64,000 bases of DNA from Limnobaculum xujianqingii (GCF_013394855.1 NZ_JABMLK010000002.1:1178001-1242000), one strand, 5' to 3'. Positions 44,752 to 56,999 are shown, numbered from the stretch's first letter. Notes: generated from the letters alone by a model not told the origin. Numbers and translations: made by a program.

Positions 44752-45492
44752 CTATCATCCATTATAGATATACTCCTTACAACTTACCTGAACAGGCGTC
44801 AAGACTCAATGGTCAATACAGAACGCCTGCGTGAATAACACATATCTACAGTTTGGATTTTAACAGTTTTTTACATGCATATTTTACCATTAAATGGGGA
44901 TTAAATTGTATTGTTTGTTAGGTTTAAGCAACAATATTCTTTAGTGATGTGACTTTACCGTGTAATTATATATATATTGCATAATAATTCTGGTAATTGT
45001 GTCGCAGAATGCATTAAAGCTAATCTAATGTGTTGCTTTAAAGCAATTATGGTGCTCAAAATAGATTATTTACATGATGAAACAGGCACGATAGGGTGAT
45101 TTCGTGTCCCACGAACTGACTGATAAGCCTGAATTCAGTGGCATTTCAGGACGATTATTGTACATGCGAAAAATTTGATGTTACCGGGATATGATTGATA
45201 AATGAAATGGATCATCTATATCACTAATGATGAGTTTTTATAGCAGGTAAATTTAACCCTGAAATAGAGTTTAAAATATAGTCGATATTGCACATTTGGT
45301 ATTATTTGATTAATTGAATATTGAAATAGCTAAATACGAGTTTAGTTATAGACGTAAGATAGCAGGGTAGCGTTAGCTGATTGCTTATAAAGCCTGACGG
45401 CAGAATTGGTGATACTGATTTTATCTGGTTTATTATGCCGTTATAAACGCTATACTAGTGCAATACCAAGAGTTATCAGGAATGCACTATTT
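44752..45492. other. AT-rich intergenic region, no gene seen
   Basis: About 740 bases. I see only short frames without ribosome sites. A perfect palindrome TTGCTTTAAAGCAA lies at about 45032-45045. The last 100 bases carry a near-consensus -10 box (TATACT near 45449) that could serve the small gene at 45493. Confidence 0.5.
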
Positions 45493-45723
45493 ATGAAGTT
45501 TTATCATGAGATTACCAGTGACGGGCTTAATACTGATATATGCTATAGCGTAGTTATTCTGGGCACACCATTAAGAGCTTCCCGGCGTATTAGCCATCCT
45601 GCAACGCGTATCAAACAGGAACAGGCAAAGAAAGCACTCAGACGCTCTTTGTGTAAAACCAGAAAGTTTATCCGTATTCATCAGCTATCCGAAGAAGCAT
45701 GGTCTGCTTTTTGTGACAGATAG
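45493..45723 (+). CDS. Small basic protein, hypothetical (76 aa)
   Basis: A 76-residue protein from ATG at 45493, with a weak upstream ribosome site (CAGGA). It is rich in Arg and Lys (RIKQEQAKKALRRSL), suggesting nucleic-acid binding, but no family is recognised. A TATACT box lies about 45 bases upstream. The frame is also open further upstream without good signals. It is convergent with the small gene at 45727. Coding status is uncertain. Confidence 0.4.
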   Translation: MKFYHEITSDGLNTDICYSVVILGTPLRASRRISHPATRIKQEQAKKALRRSLCKTRKFIRIHQLSEEAWSAFCDR

Positions 45724-45726
45724 ATT

Positions 45727-45963
45727 TTATACCCGATAATTATCTGCTAATTGTCGGGTTAGTGTTTCCAGCTGTTCAACAGCCTCTCTGAAGGTATTAA
45801 AGGGCTGTTCGGTTAATAAACGAAACCGACGGTAGCGAATTTCTGCTAGCAGATATTTAGAACCTTTTCCATAAATCACAAATCCATCCAGTATGTCGAC
45901 CTCAAAGCTAATATTGCCATTAAATACAGTGACAATGTGGCCGTTAACTTCCAATCTGTTCAT
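45727..45963 (-). CDS. Small protein of unknown function (78 aa)
   Basis: A 78-residue protein starting MNRLEVNGHIVTVFNG, with alternating beta strands and a C-terminal helix (REAVEQLETLTRQLAD). I recognise no family. A GGAG ribosome site lies nine bases upstream of the ATG at 45963 on the minus strand, which is why I prefer it to an upstream in-frame start. It ends only 3 bases from the convergent small gene. Confidence 0.55.
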   Translation of the reverse strand: MNRLEVNGHIVTVFNGNISFEVDILDGFVIYGKGSKYLLAEIRYRRFRLLTEQPFNTFREAVEQLETLTRQLADNYRV

Positions 45964-46360
45964 ATTGACTCCAATCCATGTCATCACTATTGGTTAAAGC
46001 GGTAATTATTAGAAAAAGTTAAATCCGGATGGATAAAGATAATTGATTCAATGTTGAGCAATCATCCTGAGCTAACACGCCTGTGAAAGAAAAAAGAAAT
46101 GAAGCGTATTTTTATCGATTTAATCAATCTGATAACCATTTAAATAATAATCTATATATATCAGTTAATTAAACTTAATTGATTAATGAGTGGTAAAGGT
46201 TATTCTGTTGAAATTACATGCAAAAATAGAAATTTAGACAAGTAACAACTATCATTAACAGGTAGCAACATAAAGGAAAAAGCTGTTCGGCTAATTAACC
46301 GAATTAAGGGAGAGTATGAACAGCTAGTCTGACAGGAATGGATTTTTTTTGGAGGTGAAT
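45964..46360. other. Intergenic region upstream of the GlsB-type gene
   Basis: About 400 AT-rich bases between divergent small genes. No gene is seen. It presumably holds a stress-responsive promoter for the gene at 46361, but no sigma-specific site stands out. Confidence 0.4.
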
Positions 46361-46609
46361 ATGGGTTTTATTGCTTGGATTGTATTAGGTTTAATCGTAG
46401 GTATTCTGGCTAAATGGATCATGCCTGGTAAAGATGGTGGTGGTTTTATCGTAACCGTTATTCTGGGAATTGTTGGTGCATTAGTTGGTGGATATATCAG
46501 TTCCTTCTTCGGCTTCGGTACTGTCGATGGTTTCAATATCGGTAGCCTGGTGATTGCCGTTCTTGGTGCGCTGTTAGTTCTGTTTATCTACCGTAAAATC
46601 AAAAGCTAA
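46361..46609 (+). CDS. GlsB/YeaQ/YmgE-family stress membrane protein
   Basis: An 82-residue protein made almost entirely of three hydrophobic segments with the family pattern: IAWIVLGLIVGILAKWIMPG, GGGFIVTVILGIVGALVGG, then SLVIAVLGALLVLFIYRKIK. This is the transglycosylase-associated/GlsB family, small inner-membrane proteins linked to general and acid stress. The start at 46361 is set by GGAGG at 46351-46355. A terminator follows at 46631. It is transcribed alone. Confidence 0.88.
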   Translation: MGFIAWIVLGLIVGILAKWIMPGKDGGGFIVTVILGIVGALVGGYISSFFGFGTVDGFNIGSLVIAVLGALLVLFIYRKIKS

Positions 46610-46630
46610 TCAGTTAGTTATTGAATAATT

Positions 46631-46661
46631 TCAGCCGCTAATTTAGCGGCTGATGTTTTTT
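46631..46661 (+). terminator. Rho-independent terminator of the GlsB-type gene
   Basis: A ten-base stem TCAGCCGCTA / TAGCGGCTGA with a 3-base loop, followed by GATG and six T. Confidence 0.85.
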
Positions 46662-46700
46662 ATATCTCTGCATTATTTGCCGGTAAACCCCAACTGACAA

Positions 46701-47291
46701 TTATGCTGTAGCCTTAAAGGCATGTAACCGATTCATGGCTTTAGTTATATCTTCTTTGATTAGAATATCGGTACAACGTACGGCTTCATCGATAGCGTCA
46801 TCTATCATCTTCTGTTCCGAAGCCGGTGGTTTACCCAGAACAAATCCGGTAACTTTATTTTTATCACCCGGATGCCCAATACCAATTCGTAATCGATAAA
46901 AGTTAGGGTTATTTCCCAGCTTATTTGCGATATCTTTCAAACCGTTGTGACCACCATTACCACCACCCAATTTTAGTTTAGCAACACCGGGAGGAAGGTC
47001 TAGTTCATCATGCGCCACCAGAATTTCGTCGGGGGCAATTCGAAAGAAATTGGCCATAGCCAGCACTGCTTTTCCGCTTAAATTCATAAAAGTGGTAGGA
47101 ACCAACAGTCTGATATCGTTACCTGCAATATTCAGGCGTGCAGTGTAGCCAAAGAACTTAGCTTCTTCTTTTAACGGTTGGTTATTGCGCTCGGCTAGCA
47201 GATCAACGAACCAGGCACCGGCATTGTGGCGAGTTTGAGCATATTCAGCCCCTGGGTTAGCTAAACCAACGATTAATTTAATACTACTCAC
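46701..47291 (-). CDS. pth: Peptidyl-tRNA hydrolase
   Basis: The 196-residue enzyme cleaves peptidyl-tRNA released by stalled ribosomes. The signature [17 protein letters not shown] with the catalytic histidine (His22), the FMNLSG block and [12 protein letters not shown] are intact. It is close to E. coli Pth. In E. coli ychF is directly downstream; here the next minus-strand downstream gene of that kind is 35 kb away. It is divergent from ychH as in E. coli. Confidence 0.97.
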   Translation of the reverse strand: MSSIKLIVGLANPGAEYAQTRHNAGAWFVDLLAERNNQPLKEEAKFFGYTARLNIAGNDIRLLVPTTFMNLSGKAVLAMANFFRIAPDEILVAHDELDLPPGVAKLKLGGGNGGHNGLKDIANKLGNNPNFYRLRIGIGHPGDKNKVTGFVLGKPPASEQKMIDDAIDEAVRCTDILIKEDITKAMNRLHAFKATA

Positions 47292-47502
47292 AGTTAATTC
47301 CTACAAAACAATATGATGGTATCGGGAAGATAAATAACAAGCGAGGTAGTTTACCCTTAGTCCTGTGAATTACAAAATTGTCGCCAGATTGCCCGTTTGA
47401 AGCGCTGTGCCTATCAACAAAGCGTTGTTATTGCCTTAGCACAAATTGCTAAATTTGCTATCTAATGAATTGTAAGCAAATTGTAAGGATTATTGGCCAA
47501 GC

Positions 47503-47545
47503 TGTGATCGTAGCCACACAAATAATGTATTTGCGTGTCTATACT
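47503..47545 (+). promoter_or_regulatory. Class II CRP-dependent promoter of ychH (predicted)
   Basis: TGTGA-TCGTAG-CCACA at 47503-47518 matches 9 of 10 consensus CRP half-site bases. A TATACT -10 box lies at 47540-47545, which would place the start near 47552 and the CRP centre at about -41.5, the class II position. E. coli ychH is known to be CRP-activated, in agreement. Confidence 0.72.
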
Positions 47546-47597
47546 CATAGTGAAAGTAAGGATAAATCACTTCAGCAAGCTTTTGGTGGAGGGTACT

Positions 47598-47882
47598 ATG
47601 AAACGCAGAAACGCAGTTTTACTCGGCAATATCCTAATGGGACTAGGTTTGGTTTCAATGATTGGGGGCGTAGGCCTGACCATCGTTGGCCATCTGAAGG
47701 ATGTGGTACTTTTACCGGGAGACCTGGCCCATATACCCGTAATGGGAATTTTTGTTGGTGCCTTGGTGTGGTTGGTTGGGGCTCGTATTGGTGGGCGTGA
47801 CCGGGTTGCAGATCGCTACTGGTGGATAAAACATAGCGATAACGGTGCTCGCAGATGCGGATATCGCCATAAACATCTGTAG
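47598..47882 (+). CDS. ychH: Stress-associated inner-membrane protein YchH
   Basis: The 94-residue protein has two membrane segments (LGNILMGLGLVSMIGGVGLTI and a second around residues 50-68) and the C-terminal motif DRYWWIKH, as in E. coli YchH (92 residues). It is a small membrane protein induced by stress and carbon limitation. The ATG at 47598 follows GGAGGG; a longer frame from 47535 is not needed. It is divergent from pth and preceded by a CRP-type promoter. Confidence 0.92.
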   Translation: MKRRNAVLLGNILMGLGLVSMIGGVGLTIVGHLKDVVLLPGDLAHIPVMGIFVGALVWLVGARIGGRDRVADRYWWIKHSDNGARRCGYRHKHL

Positions 47883-47986
47883 GTTAAACCTTTGTGTTAG
47901 AAAAGCTAAAGGGTTGAACGGTAGGGTGTTGTAAATATTCATTAACTATCATATAGGCATACACATCATGATGCTTATCAATTGAG

Positions 47987-48022
47987 AAGCCCGTTATTCA
48001 ATATTGAATAACGGGCTTTTTT
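47987..48022 (+). terminator. Rho-independent terminator between ychH and prs
   Basis: A 14-base perfect stem AAGCCCGTTATTCA / TGAATAACGGGCTT with a 4-base loop and a T run on the plus strand. It lies between convergent ychH and prs. Confidence 0.88.
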
Positions 48023-48053
48023 CATTAGACAACTTTTAGCCAATGTGGAGAAA

Positions 48054-49130
<1,077 letters not shown>

Positions 49131-49151
49131 TTACAACATTTAAAGTAGTGC

Positions 49152-49994
49152 TCATTCTTGCCTTGAGAGTACAGCTTGCAACGGTGAGGTATTGACACCT
49201 TGCGCAACAAAACCATGTAACCACTCAGGGGCTTGTTTTAACACGTCAACAGCCGCCGCCTGTGTATCGAATTCCGAAAATACACAAGCACCTGTTCCTG
49301 TTAGACGTGATGGAGCATATTCTAACAGCCAAGAAATGAGCTGTTCAACCTCGGGGAACCTTTTTCTTGCGATTGGTTCACAATCATTTAAAAAAGGTGA
49401 GTCCAAAAGTGTGGTGAGAGTACGTTTTGGCGTATTTCTAACCAGATCCGGATCGTTAAAGATAAAGGGTGTGGGAATATGAACGCCCGGGTGAGCAACT
49501 AAATACCATTTCTCTTTTGGTTGGGCGAGTTGTAATTTTTCACCAACGCCTTCAGCAAAAGCAGCATGCCCATAAATAAATACCGGAACATCAGCACCCA
49601 GCGTTAATCCAATTTTACACAATTGTTCTGTTGTCAGCCCGCATTTCCACAAGTGGTTGAGGGCGACAAGTACCGTTGCTGCATTAGAGGAACCACCGCC
49701 AAGGCCGCCGCCCATAGGTAAAACTTTGTTAATGGAAATATCAGCACCGACATGACAACCACTGAACTGTTGTAACATTCGGGCCGCACGGATAATCAAG
49801 TTTTGCTCATCAGGAACACCGCTAATGGGTGTTAATAAGATAATTTTCTCATCTGTACGTAATGCAAAATTAAGTGTGTCACCATAATTAAGAAACTGAA
49901 ACAGTGTTTGTAAATCGTGATAGCCGTCAGGGCGACGGCCATTAATATACAAAAACAGATTTAGTTTGGCGGGTGAGGGCCAGTCAACCATCAT
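49152..49994 (-). CDS. ispE: 4-diphosphocytidyl-2-C-methyl-D-erythritol kinase
   Basis: The 280-residue GHMP kinase of the MEP isoprenoid pathway phosphorylates CDP-ME. The start [22 protein letters not shown] and the glycine-rich ATP loop [16 protein letters not shown] (residues ~98-113) are canonical. The start codons at 49994 and 49991 are tandem ATGs; either is possible. The gene overlaps the lolB stop by a few bases, so the two are translationally coupled, as in E. coli. Confidence 0.96.
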   Translation of the reverse strand: MMVDWPSPAKLNLFLYINGRRPDGYHDLQTLFQFLNYGDTLNFALRTDEKIILLTPISGVPDEQNLIIRAARMLQQFSGCHVGADISINKVLPMGGGLGGGSSNAATVLVALNHLWKCGLTTEQLCKIGLTLGADVPVFIYGHAAFAEGVGEKLQLAQPKEKWYLVAHPGVHIPTPFIFNDPDLVRNTPKRTLTTLLDSPFLNDCEPIARKRFPEVEQLISWLLEYAPSRLTGTGACVFSEFDTQAAAVDVLKQAPEWLHGFVAQGVNTSPLQAVLSRQE

Positions 49995-50617
49995 TGCAGC
50001 GTCCAGTTGTCCATCTTCAATTTGATTCGTTCTTCGTCGTGGGATATTTCCAGACGGCTCGGCAGGGCTGGCTGAACGTCTTGATTATAAGCCTGATAGT
50101 CAACAGTCCAGGTTTGTCCGTTTTGTTCCAGTGTCACTTTATGCAGACGGGCTTCTGGCGTCAGGGTGTAGTTTTTTGCATCGGCTGGCAGGCCAAGCAT
50201 CCACTTACGCATATTGTTTAGTGGAATAGACATACCGGTCATTTCCTGGATCATTTTCTCTGCATCATCGCTGACATAACGTTGGCCTTGATCGTCAGTT
50301 AACTGTACCAGACCTGGCTGGACGTTTAGTTCCATGACGGTATTACCTAATGGATTGGTTAATACTAAACGATACTGGTCAGGATTCTGCTGTTGCCAAA
50401 AGAATCGGGCATACACTTTTTGTTCAGACGAAAGATACGCAAAAGCACCACGAGTTTGATATTGAGTGAGCGCAGTCACTTGCTGTTGGTGTTTTTGCCA
50501 CTCAGGTGAAGAAGGCGAAACCGCCGTACCTTGTTGACCGGTTAACGTACAGGCAGTCAGAAATATGCTGGCTAAAGGGATCAGTTTTAGAAAAGTAGAA
50601 GTCCGTGTAAATGTCAT
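49991..50617 (-). CDS. lolB: Outer-membrane lipoprotein receptor LolB
   Basis: The 208-residue lipoprotein inserts lipoproteins delivered by LolA into the outer membrane. The lipobox is visible (IFLTAC, Cys near residue 23). The body carries [20 protein letters not shown] strands and ends MDNWTLQ. I use the ATG at 50617, which gives the E. coli length and a proper signal; the frame to 50680 adds a hydrophilic extension. It is divergent from hemA and first in the lolB-ispE-prs run. Confidence 0.95.
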   Translation of the reverse strand: MTFTRTSTFLKLIPLASIFLTACTLTGQQGTAVSPSSPEWQKHQQQVTALTQYQTRGAFAYLSSEQKVYARFFWQQQNPDQYRLVLTNPLGNTVMELNVQPGLVQLTDDQGQRYVSDDAEKMIQEMTGMSIPLNNMRKWMLGLPADAKNYTLTPEARLHKVTLEQNGQTWTVDYQAYNQDVQPALPSRLEISHDEERIKLKMDNWTLQ

Positions 50618-50856
50618 GATGTTCTCGCCGGGATCCTGTCGATAACCGATAACGCTAATGACCTTAAGGTAAAACGTCAATCGGATTGTTATTTCGGGTA
50701 AAAATTGATGACATAAAGTATATCTGTTTTATGCCGATAAATCCTGCAAACACACTCTCACGATAAGTAGTGACTTTTATTGGTAGTCAGCATCAAGTAG
50801 AATATGCCAACGAAATACCGATTCAACTGAGAATCTACAATAACTATAACTATTTC

Positions 50857-52119
50857 ATGACGCTGTTTGCACTTGGAATCAATCATAAAACTGCCCCGGT
50901 ATCATTGAGGGAAAAGGTTACCTTTTCTCCGGATACATTAGGTGATGCATTGCAAAGCCTGCACCACCAACCTTTGGTGCAGGGCGGTGTCGTGTTGTCT
51001 ACGTGTAACCGGACCGAGCTGTATTTAAGCGTTGAGCAGGATGAAAATACACTGCAACAACTGATTAAATGGTTATGCCAGTATCATCAGTTATCGCCAG
51101 AAGAATTAACTAAAAGTCTGTACTGGCATCAGGATTCTGATGCAGTCAATCACTTAATGCGTGTTGCCAGCGGGTTAGATTCTTTGGTGTTGGGCGAACC
51201 TCAAATATTGGGGCAGGTAAAGAAAGCTTTTGCCGAGTCGCAGGAACATCGTAAGTTAAACACGGAGCTTGAGCGCTTATTTCAAAAATCATTCTCTGTC
51301 GCGAAACGCGTTCGTACAGAAACCGAAATTGGCTCCAGTGCGGTGTCGGTTGCTTTTGCCGCCTGCACGCTGGCTCGTCAGATTTTCGAATCAATGAGCG
51401 ACGTGAATGTCCTGCTGGTTGGCGCCGGTGAAACCATTGAGTTGGTGGCTCGTTATTTACGCGAACATCAGGTTAAAAAAATGGTTATCGCCAACCGTAC
51501 GCGGGAAAGAGCGCAACAGTTGGCGGATGAAGTGCAGGCAGACGTTATCACCTTGCCTGAAATTGATGAACGCTTATATAAAGCAGATATTGTTATCAGT
51601 TCAACCGCCAGTCCGTTACCTATTATTGGTAAAGGAATGGTTGAGCGCTCGCTGAAAGCACGTCGTAATCAGCCAATGTTATTTATTGATATTGCCGTAC
51701 CGCGTGATATCGAACCCGAAGTAGGTAATCTGTCAAACGTCTATCTCTATACCGTTGACGATTTGCATGCGATTATTGAGCATAATTTATCACAGCGTAA
51801 AGCGGCCGCCGTTCAGGCTGAAGATATCGTTCAGCAGGAAAGCGCCAACTTTATGGCATGGATGCGCTCACAGTCTGCGGTCTCTTCTATTCGGGATTAC
51901 CGTTCAATGGCGGATGGTATTCGGGAAGAATTAGTGGAAAAAGCCTTATCCTCCATTGAACAGGGGGCTGATGTTGAAAGCACCATTAACGAACTGGCCC
52001 ATAAACTTACCAACCGTCTTATTCACGCACCAACCAAATCTCTCCAGAAAGCGGCAAGCAGCGGCGATCTGGAACAATTAAATGTATTACGTGACAGCCT
52101 CGGGCTCGATCAGTATTAG
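50857..52119 (+). CDS. hemA: Glutamyl-tRNA reductase
   Basis: The 420-residue enzyme begins the C5 pathway of haem synthesis by reducing glutamyl-tRNA to glutamate semialdehyde. The N-terminus [20 protein letters not shown] and catalytic Cys50 in STCNRTELY are intact, followed by a Rossmann domain ([15 protein letters not shown]). The start at 50857 follows the known protein; a longer frame from 50770 is not supported. It heads an operon with prfA and prmC, as in E. coli. Confidence 0.97.
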   Translation: MTLFALGINHKTAPVSLREKVTFSPDTLGDALQSLHHQPLVQGGVVLSTCNRTELYLSVEQDENTLQQLIKWLCQYHQLSPEELTKSLYWHQDSDAVNHLMRVASGLDSLVLGEPQILGQVKKAFAESQEHRKLNTELERLFQKSFSVAKRVRTETEIGSSAVSVAFAACTLARQIFESMSDVNVLLVGAGETIELVARYLREHQVKKMVIANRTRERAQQLADEVQADVITLPEIDERLYKADIVISSTASPLPIIGKGMVERSLKARRNQPMLFIDIAVPRDIEPEVGNLSNVYLYTVDDLHAIIEHNLSQRKAAAVQAEDIVQQESANFMAWMRSQSAVSSIRDYRSMADGIREELVEKALSSIEQGADVESTINELAHKLTNRLIHAPTKSLQKAASSGDLEQLNVLRDSLGLDQY

Positions 52120-52156
52120 TTTTCTTTTATTTTATTCACAAGGTGTTTAGCCACGC

Positions 52157-53242
52157 ATGAAACCTTCTATTGTTGCTAAATTAGAAGCATTACAAGAGCG
52201 TCACGAAGAAGTACAGGCTCATCTGGGCGATGCGTCTGTGATTGCCGATCAGGATAGATTCCGTGCGCTTTCGCGGGAATATGCACAACTGGAAGATGTC
52301 ACCAATTGTTTTCGTCAGTGGCAGAAAGTGCAAGAGGATCTGGTTGCAGCCGAAATGATGCTGGCCGACCCTGAAATGCGTGAAATGGCTCAGGAAGAGA
52401 TCGATGAGGCCAAACAGCAAATTGAAACGCTGGAGCAACAGCTTCAGGTATTGTTGCTGCCAAAAGATCCGGATGATGAGCGCAACTGTTATCTTGAAGT
52501 CCGGGCAGGAACCGGTGGTGATGAAGCAGCAATTTTTGCTGGCGATCTGTTCCGTATGTATAGCCGTTATGCGGAATCTCGTCGTTGGCGCGTTGAGATT
52601 ATGAGTGCTAATGACGGTGAGCACGGTGGTTATAAAGAGATCATTGCTAAAGTGACCGGTGACGGTGTGTATGGTCAGCTTAAGTTTGAGTCTGGTGGCC
52701 ATCGGGTACAGCGCGTACCAGAAACTGAATCTCAAGGGCGTATCCATACCTCTGCCTGTACCGTTGCGGTTATGCCCGAAATTCCAGAGGCAGAGCTGCC
52801 GGATATTAACCCGACGGATCTGAAAATTGACACTTTCCGCTCTTCCGGTGCGGGTGGTCAGCACGTTAACACCACCGACTCTGCTATCCGGATAACTCAC
52901 TTACCAACCGGTATTGTGGTGGAGTGTCAGGATGAACGTTCCCAACACAAAAACAAAGCTAAAGCGCTCTCGGTATTAGGTGCACGTATTCGTGCTGCTG
53001 AAATGCAAAAACGTCAGTCTGAAGAGGCATCAACGCGCCGTAACCTATTGGGTACCGGTGACCGTTCTGACCGTAATCGTACCTATAACTTCCCTCAGGG
53101 ACGGGTAACTGACCATCGTATCAACCTGACAGTTTATCGTTTAGATGAAGTGATGGAAGGGAAGCTGGATATGCTAATTCAACCTATTGTTCAGGAATAT
53201 CAGGCTGACCAACTGGCAGCGTTATCTGAGCAGGATGCATAA
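52157..53242 (+). CDS. prfA: Peptide chain release factor 1
   Basis: The 361-residue protein decodes UAA and UAG stops. The GGQ hydrolysis motif is in [15 protein letters not shown] (residues ~227-241) and the stop-recognition region [12 protein letters not shown] carries the PxT-type motif. The gene lies 37 bases after hemA and nine bases before prmC, whose product methylates this GGQ glutamine. Confidence 0.97.
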   Translation: MKPSIVAKLEALQERHEEVQAHLGDASVIADQDRFRALSREYAQLEDVTNCFRQWQKVQEDLVAAEMMLADPEMREMAQEEIDEAKQQIETLEQQLQVLLLPKDPDDERNCYLEVRAGTGGDEAAIFAGDLFRMYSRYAESRRWRVEIMSANDGEHGGYKEIIAKVTGDGVYGQLKFESGGHRVQRVPETESQGRIHTSACTVAVMPEIPEAELPDINPTDLKIDTFRSSGAGGQHVNTTDSAIRITHLPTGIVVECQDERSQHKNKAKALSVLGARIRAAEMQKRQSEEASTRRNLLGTGDRSDRNRTYNFPQGRVTDHRINLTVYRLDEVMEGKLDMLIQPIVQEYQADQLAALSEQDA

Positions 53243-53251
53243 TTTGACACC

Positions 53252-54088
53252 ATGACATTTAATCAATGGTTAGAACAAGCCATCGTCAGATTGACTGGCG
53301 GTGACAGTCCTAAGCGGGATGCTGAAATCCTGCTGGGGCATGTAACAGGAAAAACGCGTACATTTCTGATGGCGTTTAGCGAAACAGAGCTGGATGCTCA
53401 ACAGGAATCTCGTCTTAACGAACTGTTGTGCCGAAGGCTACAGGGAGAACCTATTGCCTATCTGGTTGGTTCCCGTGAGTTTTGGTCGCTATTATTGAAG
53501 GTTTCACCGGTAACATTAATTCCCCGCCCGGATACCGAGAAGTTAGTCGAGTTAGCATTAGAGCGATTACCTACCATTGACTGCGATATTCTGGATTTAG
53601 GCACCGGAACCGGTGCTATTGCGCTGGCGTTAGGTCATGAGCGTCCTGACAGTTCAGTGACGGGTATTGATTATCAGGCGGAAGCGGTCTCACTGGCGCA
53701 AGATAATGCAGATAATCTGAACATTAACAACGTCCATTTTGTGCAAGGTGACTGGTTTGGGCCGCTGAATGACGCCTATTTTGATATGATCGTTAGCAAT
53801 CCTCCCTACATTGATGAAAGCGATCCGCATTTGAGCCAGGGCGATGTACGTTATGAACCAAACAGCGCATTAATTGCCGCACAACAGGGTTTTGCCGATT
53901 TAGACCATATTATTGAACAAGCACCGGAATATCTTAAACCTGGCGGTTGGCTATTGTTGGAACACGGCTGGACGCAGGGGGAGCAGGTACGAGCTTTGTT
54001 TAAACAGCGGGGTTTTGAATTGATTGCTACCCATCAGGATTATGGCGGCAATGAGCGAGTCACTCTGGGACGTTGGTTTAAACATTAA
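53252..54088 (+). CDS. prmC: Release-factor glutamine methyltransferase PrmC
   Basis: The 278-residue enzyme N5-methylates the GGQ glutamine of release factors. The SAM motif ILDLGTGTGAIALAL (around residue 112) and the active-site NPPY in MIVSNPPYIDESD are intact. It directly follows prfA, as in E. coli. Confidence 0.97.
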   Translation: MTFNQWLEQAIVRLTGGDSPKRDAEILLGHVTGKTRTFLMAFSETELDAQQESRLNELLCRRLQGEPIAYLVGSREFWSLLLKVSPVTLIPRPDTEKLVELALERLPTIDCDILDLGTGTGAIALALGHERPDSSVTGIDYQAEAVSLAQDNADNLNINNVHFVQGDWFGPLNDAYFDMIVSNPPYIDESDPHLSQGDVRYEPNSALIAAQQGFADLDHIIEQAPEYLKPGGWLLLEHGWTQGEQVRALFKQRGFELIATHQDYGGNERVTLGRWFKH

Positions 54089-54136
54089 ACTTGAATTATC
54101 ACCGATCGGACACCAAATAAACAGGAACAGCTTTAT

Positions 54137-54529
54137 ATGTACATATGGGTAAAACATTTACATGTTCTCACCGCAGTAATCAGTATTGTGCTGTTTATTT
54201 TGCGTTTTTACTGGAAGTGGCGTAGCTCTGCCATTATGCAGCAACGCTGGGTTAAGATTGCACCTCATCTGAATGACACTATTCTATTCGGCACTGGTGT
54301 AGTGTTAATCTTTATTACCCACTTTTATCCATTCTCTGTTCAGGGAACCTGGTTAACTGAGAAGCTGATAGCCGTGGTGATTTATATCGTTTTGGGATAT
54401 ATCGCTTTGGGAAAACGGGATCGGAGTCAGATGGTGAAATCAGTAGCCTTTATGGCTGCAATACTCTGCCTGTATCTGATAGTTACATTAGCAACAAATA
54501 AAATGCCGTTATTTATGGGGTATGCATGA
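54137..54529 (+). CDS. sirB2: SirB2-family inner-membrane protein
   Basis: The 130-residue protein has four membrane segments (starting MYIWVKHLHVLTAVISIVLFILRF in two parts). This is the SirB2/YchQ family of unknown function, originally named in Salmonella. It lies between prmC and sirB1 and overlaps sirB1 by four bases (ATGA). Confidence 0.93.
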   Translation: MYIWVKHLHVLTAVISIVLFILRFYWKWRSSAIMQQRWVKIAPHLNDTILFGTGVVLIFITHFYPFSVQGTWLTEKLIAVVIYIVLGYIALGKRDRSQMVKSVAFMAAILCLYLIVTLATNKMPLFMGYA

Positions 54530-55341
54530 AGCGCGGAAGCATAACTGATTTTGAGTTTAACAATCATCCATTAAGCGAAGGTATTTACCTGATTACACGT
54601 TTAATTCGTGATGATTTTCCAGAAGATCAGGTTCGTTATGAGTTAGACCAGTTAGCCGGGAAGGCCAGAGAGCTTATTTCCAAAGATCTGGATGCAGATC
54701 TACAGCTCGAACAGTTACTGGAGTTGTTCTACCATACCTGGGGATTTGGTGGTGCAGGTGGCGTCTACAATTTGTCAGATACTTTATGGTTAGATAAAGT
54801 GTTAAAAACCCATCAGGGAGCACCTTCGTCATTAGGTTTGATATTGATGTATATTGCTAATCGACTGGATATACCTCTTTATCCGGTGATTTTCCCAACC
54901 CAGTTATTGATTAAAGCAGAGTGGTTGGATGGTGACAGTTGGGTAATTAACCCACTGAACGGTGAGACACTAACCAGCCATATTCTGGATGTCTGGCTAA
55001 AAGGGCATTTGGGTATCAGCGCAAGGTTGAGTAATGATGACCTGAGTGATGCAGAAAACAGTCAAATCATTATACGTTTATTGGGTTCTCTGAAAGGTGC
55101 ATTAATGCAAGAGAACAAACCGGAATTAGCCTTGAGAGCCAGCGAGTTGGCCCTGAGTTTTGATCCGGAAGATCCTTATGAGATTCGCGATCGTGGTTTG
55201 ATATATGCACAACTGGAGTGCAACCACATTGCAGCAAAAGATTTAAACTATTTTGTAGAGCAGTGCCCGGAAGATCCGGTGACTGAGATTATAAAATTAC
55301 AGTTGAATAATATTGAACAAAACACCGTTACGCTTCATTAA
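54526..55341 (+). CDS. sirB1: SirB1 transglutaminase-like/TPR protein
   Basis: The 271-residue protein matches E. coli YchA/SirB1: an N-terminal transglutaminase-like domain (FYHTWGFGGAGGVYN, SLGLILMYIANRLDIP) and a C-terminal TPR-like helical part (residues ~190-260, ALRASELALSFDPEDPY). The biochemical function is unknown. It starts inside the sirB2 stop region and is followed by kdsA. Confidence 0.94.
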   Translation: MKRGSITDFEFNNHPLSEGIYLITRLIRDDFPEDQVRYELDQLAGKARELISKDLDADLQLEQLLELFYHTWGFGGAGGVYNLSDTLWLDKVLKTHQGAPSSLGLILMYIANRLDIPLYPVIFPTQLLIKAEWLDGDSWVINPLNGETLTSHILDVWLKGHLGISARLSNDDLSDAENSQIIIRLLGSLKGALMQENKPELALRASELALSFDPEDPYEIRDRGLIYAQLECNHIAAKDLNYFVEQCPEDPVTEIIKLQLNNIEQNTVTLH

Positions 55342-55387
55342 GATGTAGTCAATAGCGGTAGTTAAATCTGTTAATCAAAGAGATTAA

Positions 55388-56254
<867 letters not shown>

Positions 56255-56276
56255 TATTCTGGTGATAGCTAACAGA

Positions 56277-56306
56277 TAAGGAGAGCCATGGCTCTCCTTA
56301 TTTTTT
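56277..56306 (+). terminator. Rho-independent terminator of the hemA-kdsA operon
   Basis: A 22-base perfect palindrome AAGGAGAGCCA / TGGCTCTCCTT, followed by ATTTTTT. Confidence 0.92.
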
Positions 56307-56540
56307 AAATATAAAATACAGTGCCTGTATTAATTTTCTAACACATATTAATCCTGATAACAGGGATTATTTATTTTTCCGTGTACTAAGATTGAGTTAT
56401 ATTTTTATTAAGCTGAGTTAAGAATCCATCAGTAAGTGCTACTAATTGTTTCAATGGCTTGATAACAGGTATTTGCGTGTTATTATCCCCAAATTCTCAA
56501 AGGGTTGAGGATAATTAATTGCTTTCCAGGGAGATAGCAT

Positions 56541-56921
56541 ATGTTTAAGAAAATCTGTTTAATTGTTCCTTTAATTATTTCTCCGGCCGTCTTTGCTGCG
56601 GAATCTAACGCGGGTAAAGATTACTGTGCGATAAAAGAGGAGAAAATTAATCAGCAGATCGAATATGCAAAAAAATATAATAATCCGAATCGTTTAGCCG
56701 GGTTAGAACGCGCATTAAGTAATGTAAAAGCTCACTGTAGCAATAAAGGCTATATTGCCGATGCAGAGAGTAAGATTGCAGATAAAGAGCGTAAAGTTGA
56801 AGAACGTCGTCAGGAACTGGCTGAAGCTAAAGCTTCCGGTAAGTCTGACAAAGTGAGTAAAAAACAGAAAAAGCTTCAGGAAGCTGAGGCCGAACTGGAT
56901 GAAGCAATCAATTCGCTGTAG
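56541..56921 (+). CDS. YqjC-like periplasmic protein (DUF1090)
   Basis: The 126-residue protein has a signal peptide (cut near ...SPAVFA) and a charged helical body with two conserved cysteines (DYCAIKEEKI, AHCSNKGY) and a C-terminal Lys/Glu coiled coil (KADKVSKKQKKLQEAEAEL-type). This is the DUF1090/YqjC family of unknown function. A clear AGGGAG ribosome site precedes it. It is convergent with dauA, sharing a hairpin. In E. coli yqjC lies elsewhere. Confidence 0.85.
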   Translation: MFKKICLIVPLIISPAVFAAESNAGKDYCAIKEEKINQQIEYAKKYNNPNRLAGLERALSNVKAHCSNKGYIADAESKIADKERKVEERRQELAEAKASGKSDKVSKKQKKLQEAEAELDEAINSL

Positions 56922-56947
56922 TTAATACATTCTATCAGTGGAAATGT

Positions 56948-56970
56948 AAGCCCCGTTTAAAACGGGGCTT
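56948..56970. terminator. Hairpin terminator between the YqjC-like gene and dauA
   Basis: A perfect stem AAGCCCCGTT / AACGGGGCTT with a 3-base loop, then a short T-rich tail. It separates convergent genes. Confidence 0.82.
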
Positions 56971-56999
56971 TATAATAATTATTTACCAAGACTTCCTGA

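Noticed and set aside
47535..47597. Longer YchH N-terminus
   Set aside because: The ribosome site and family length support the ATG at 47598, and the upstream part overlaps the predicted -10 box.
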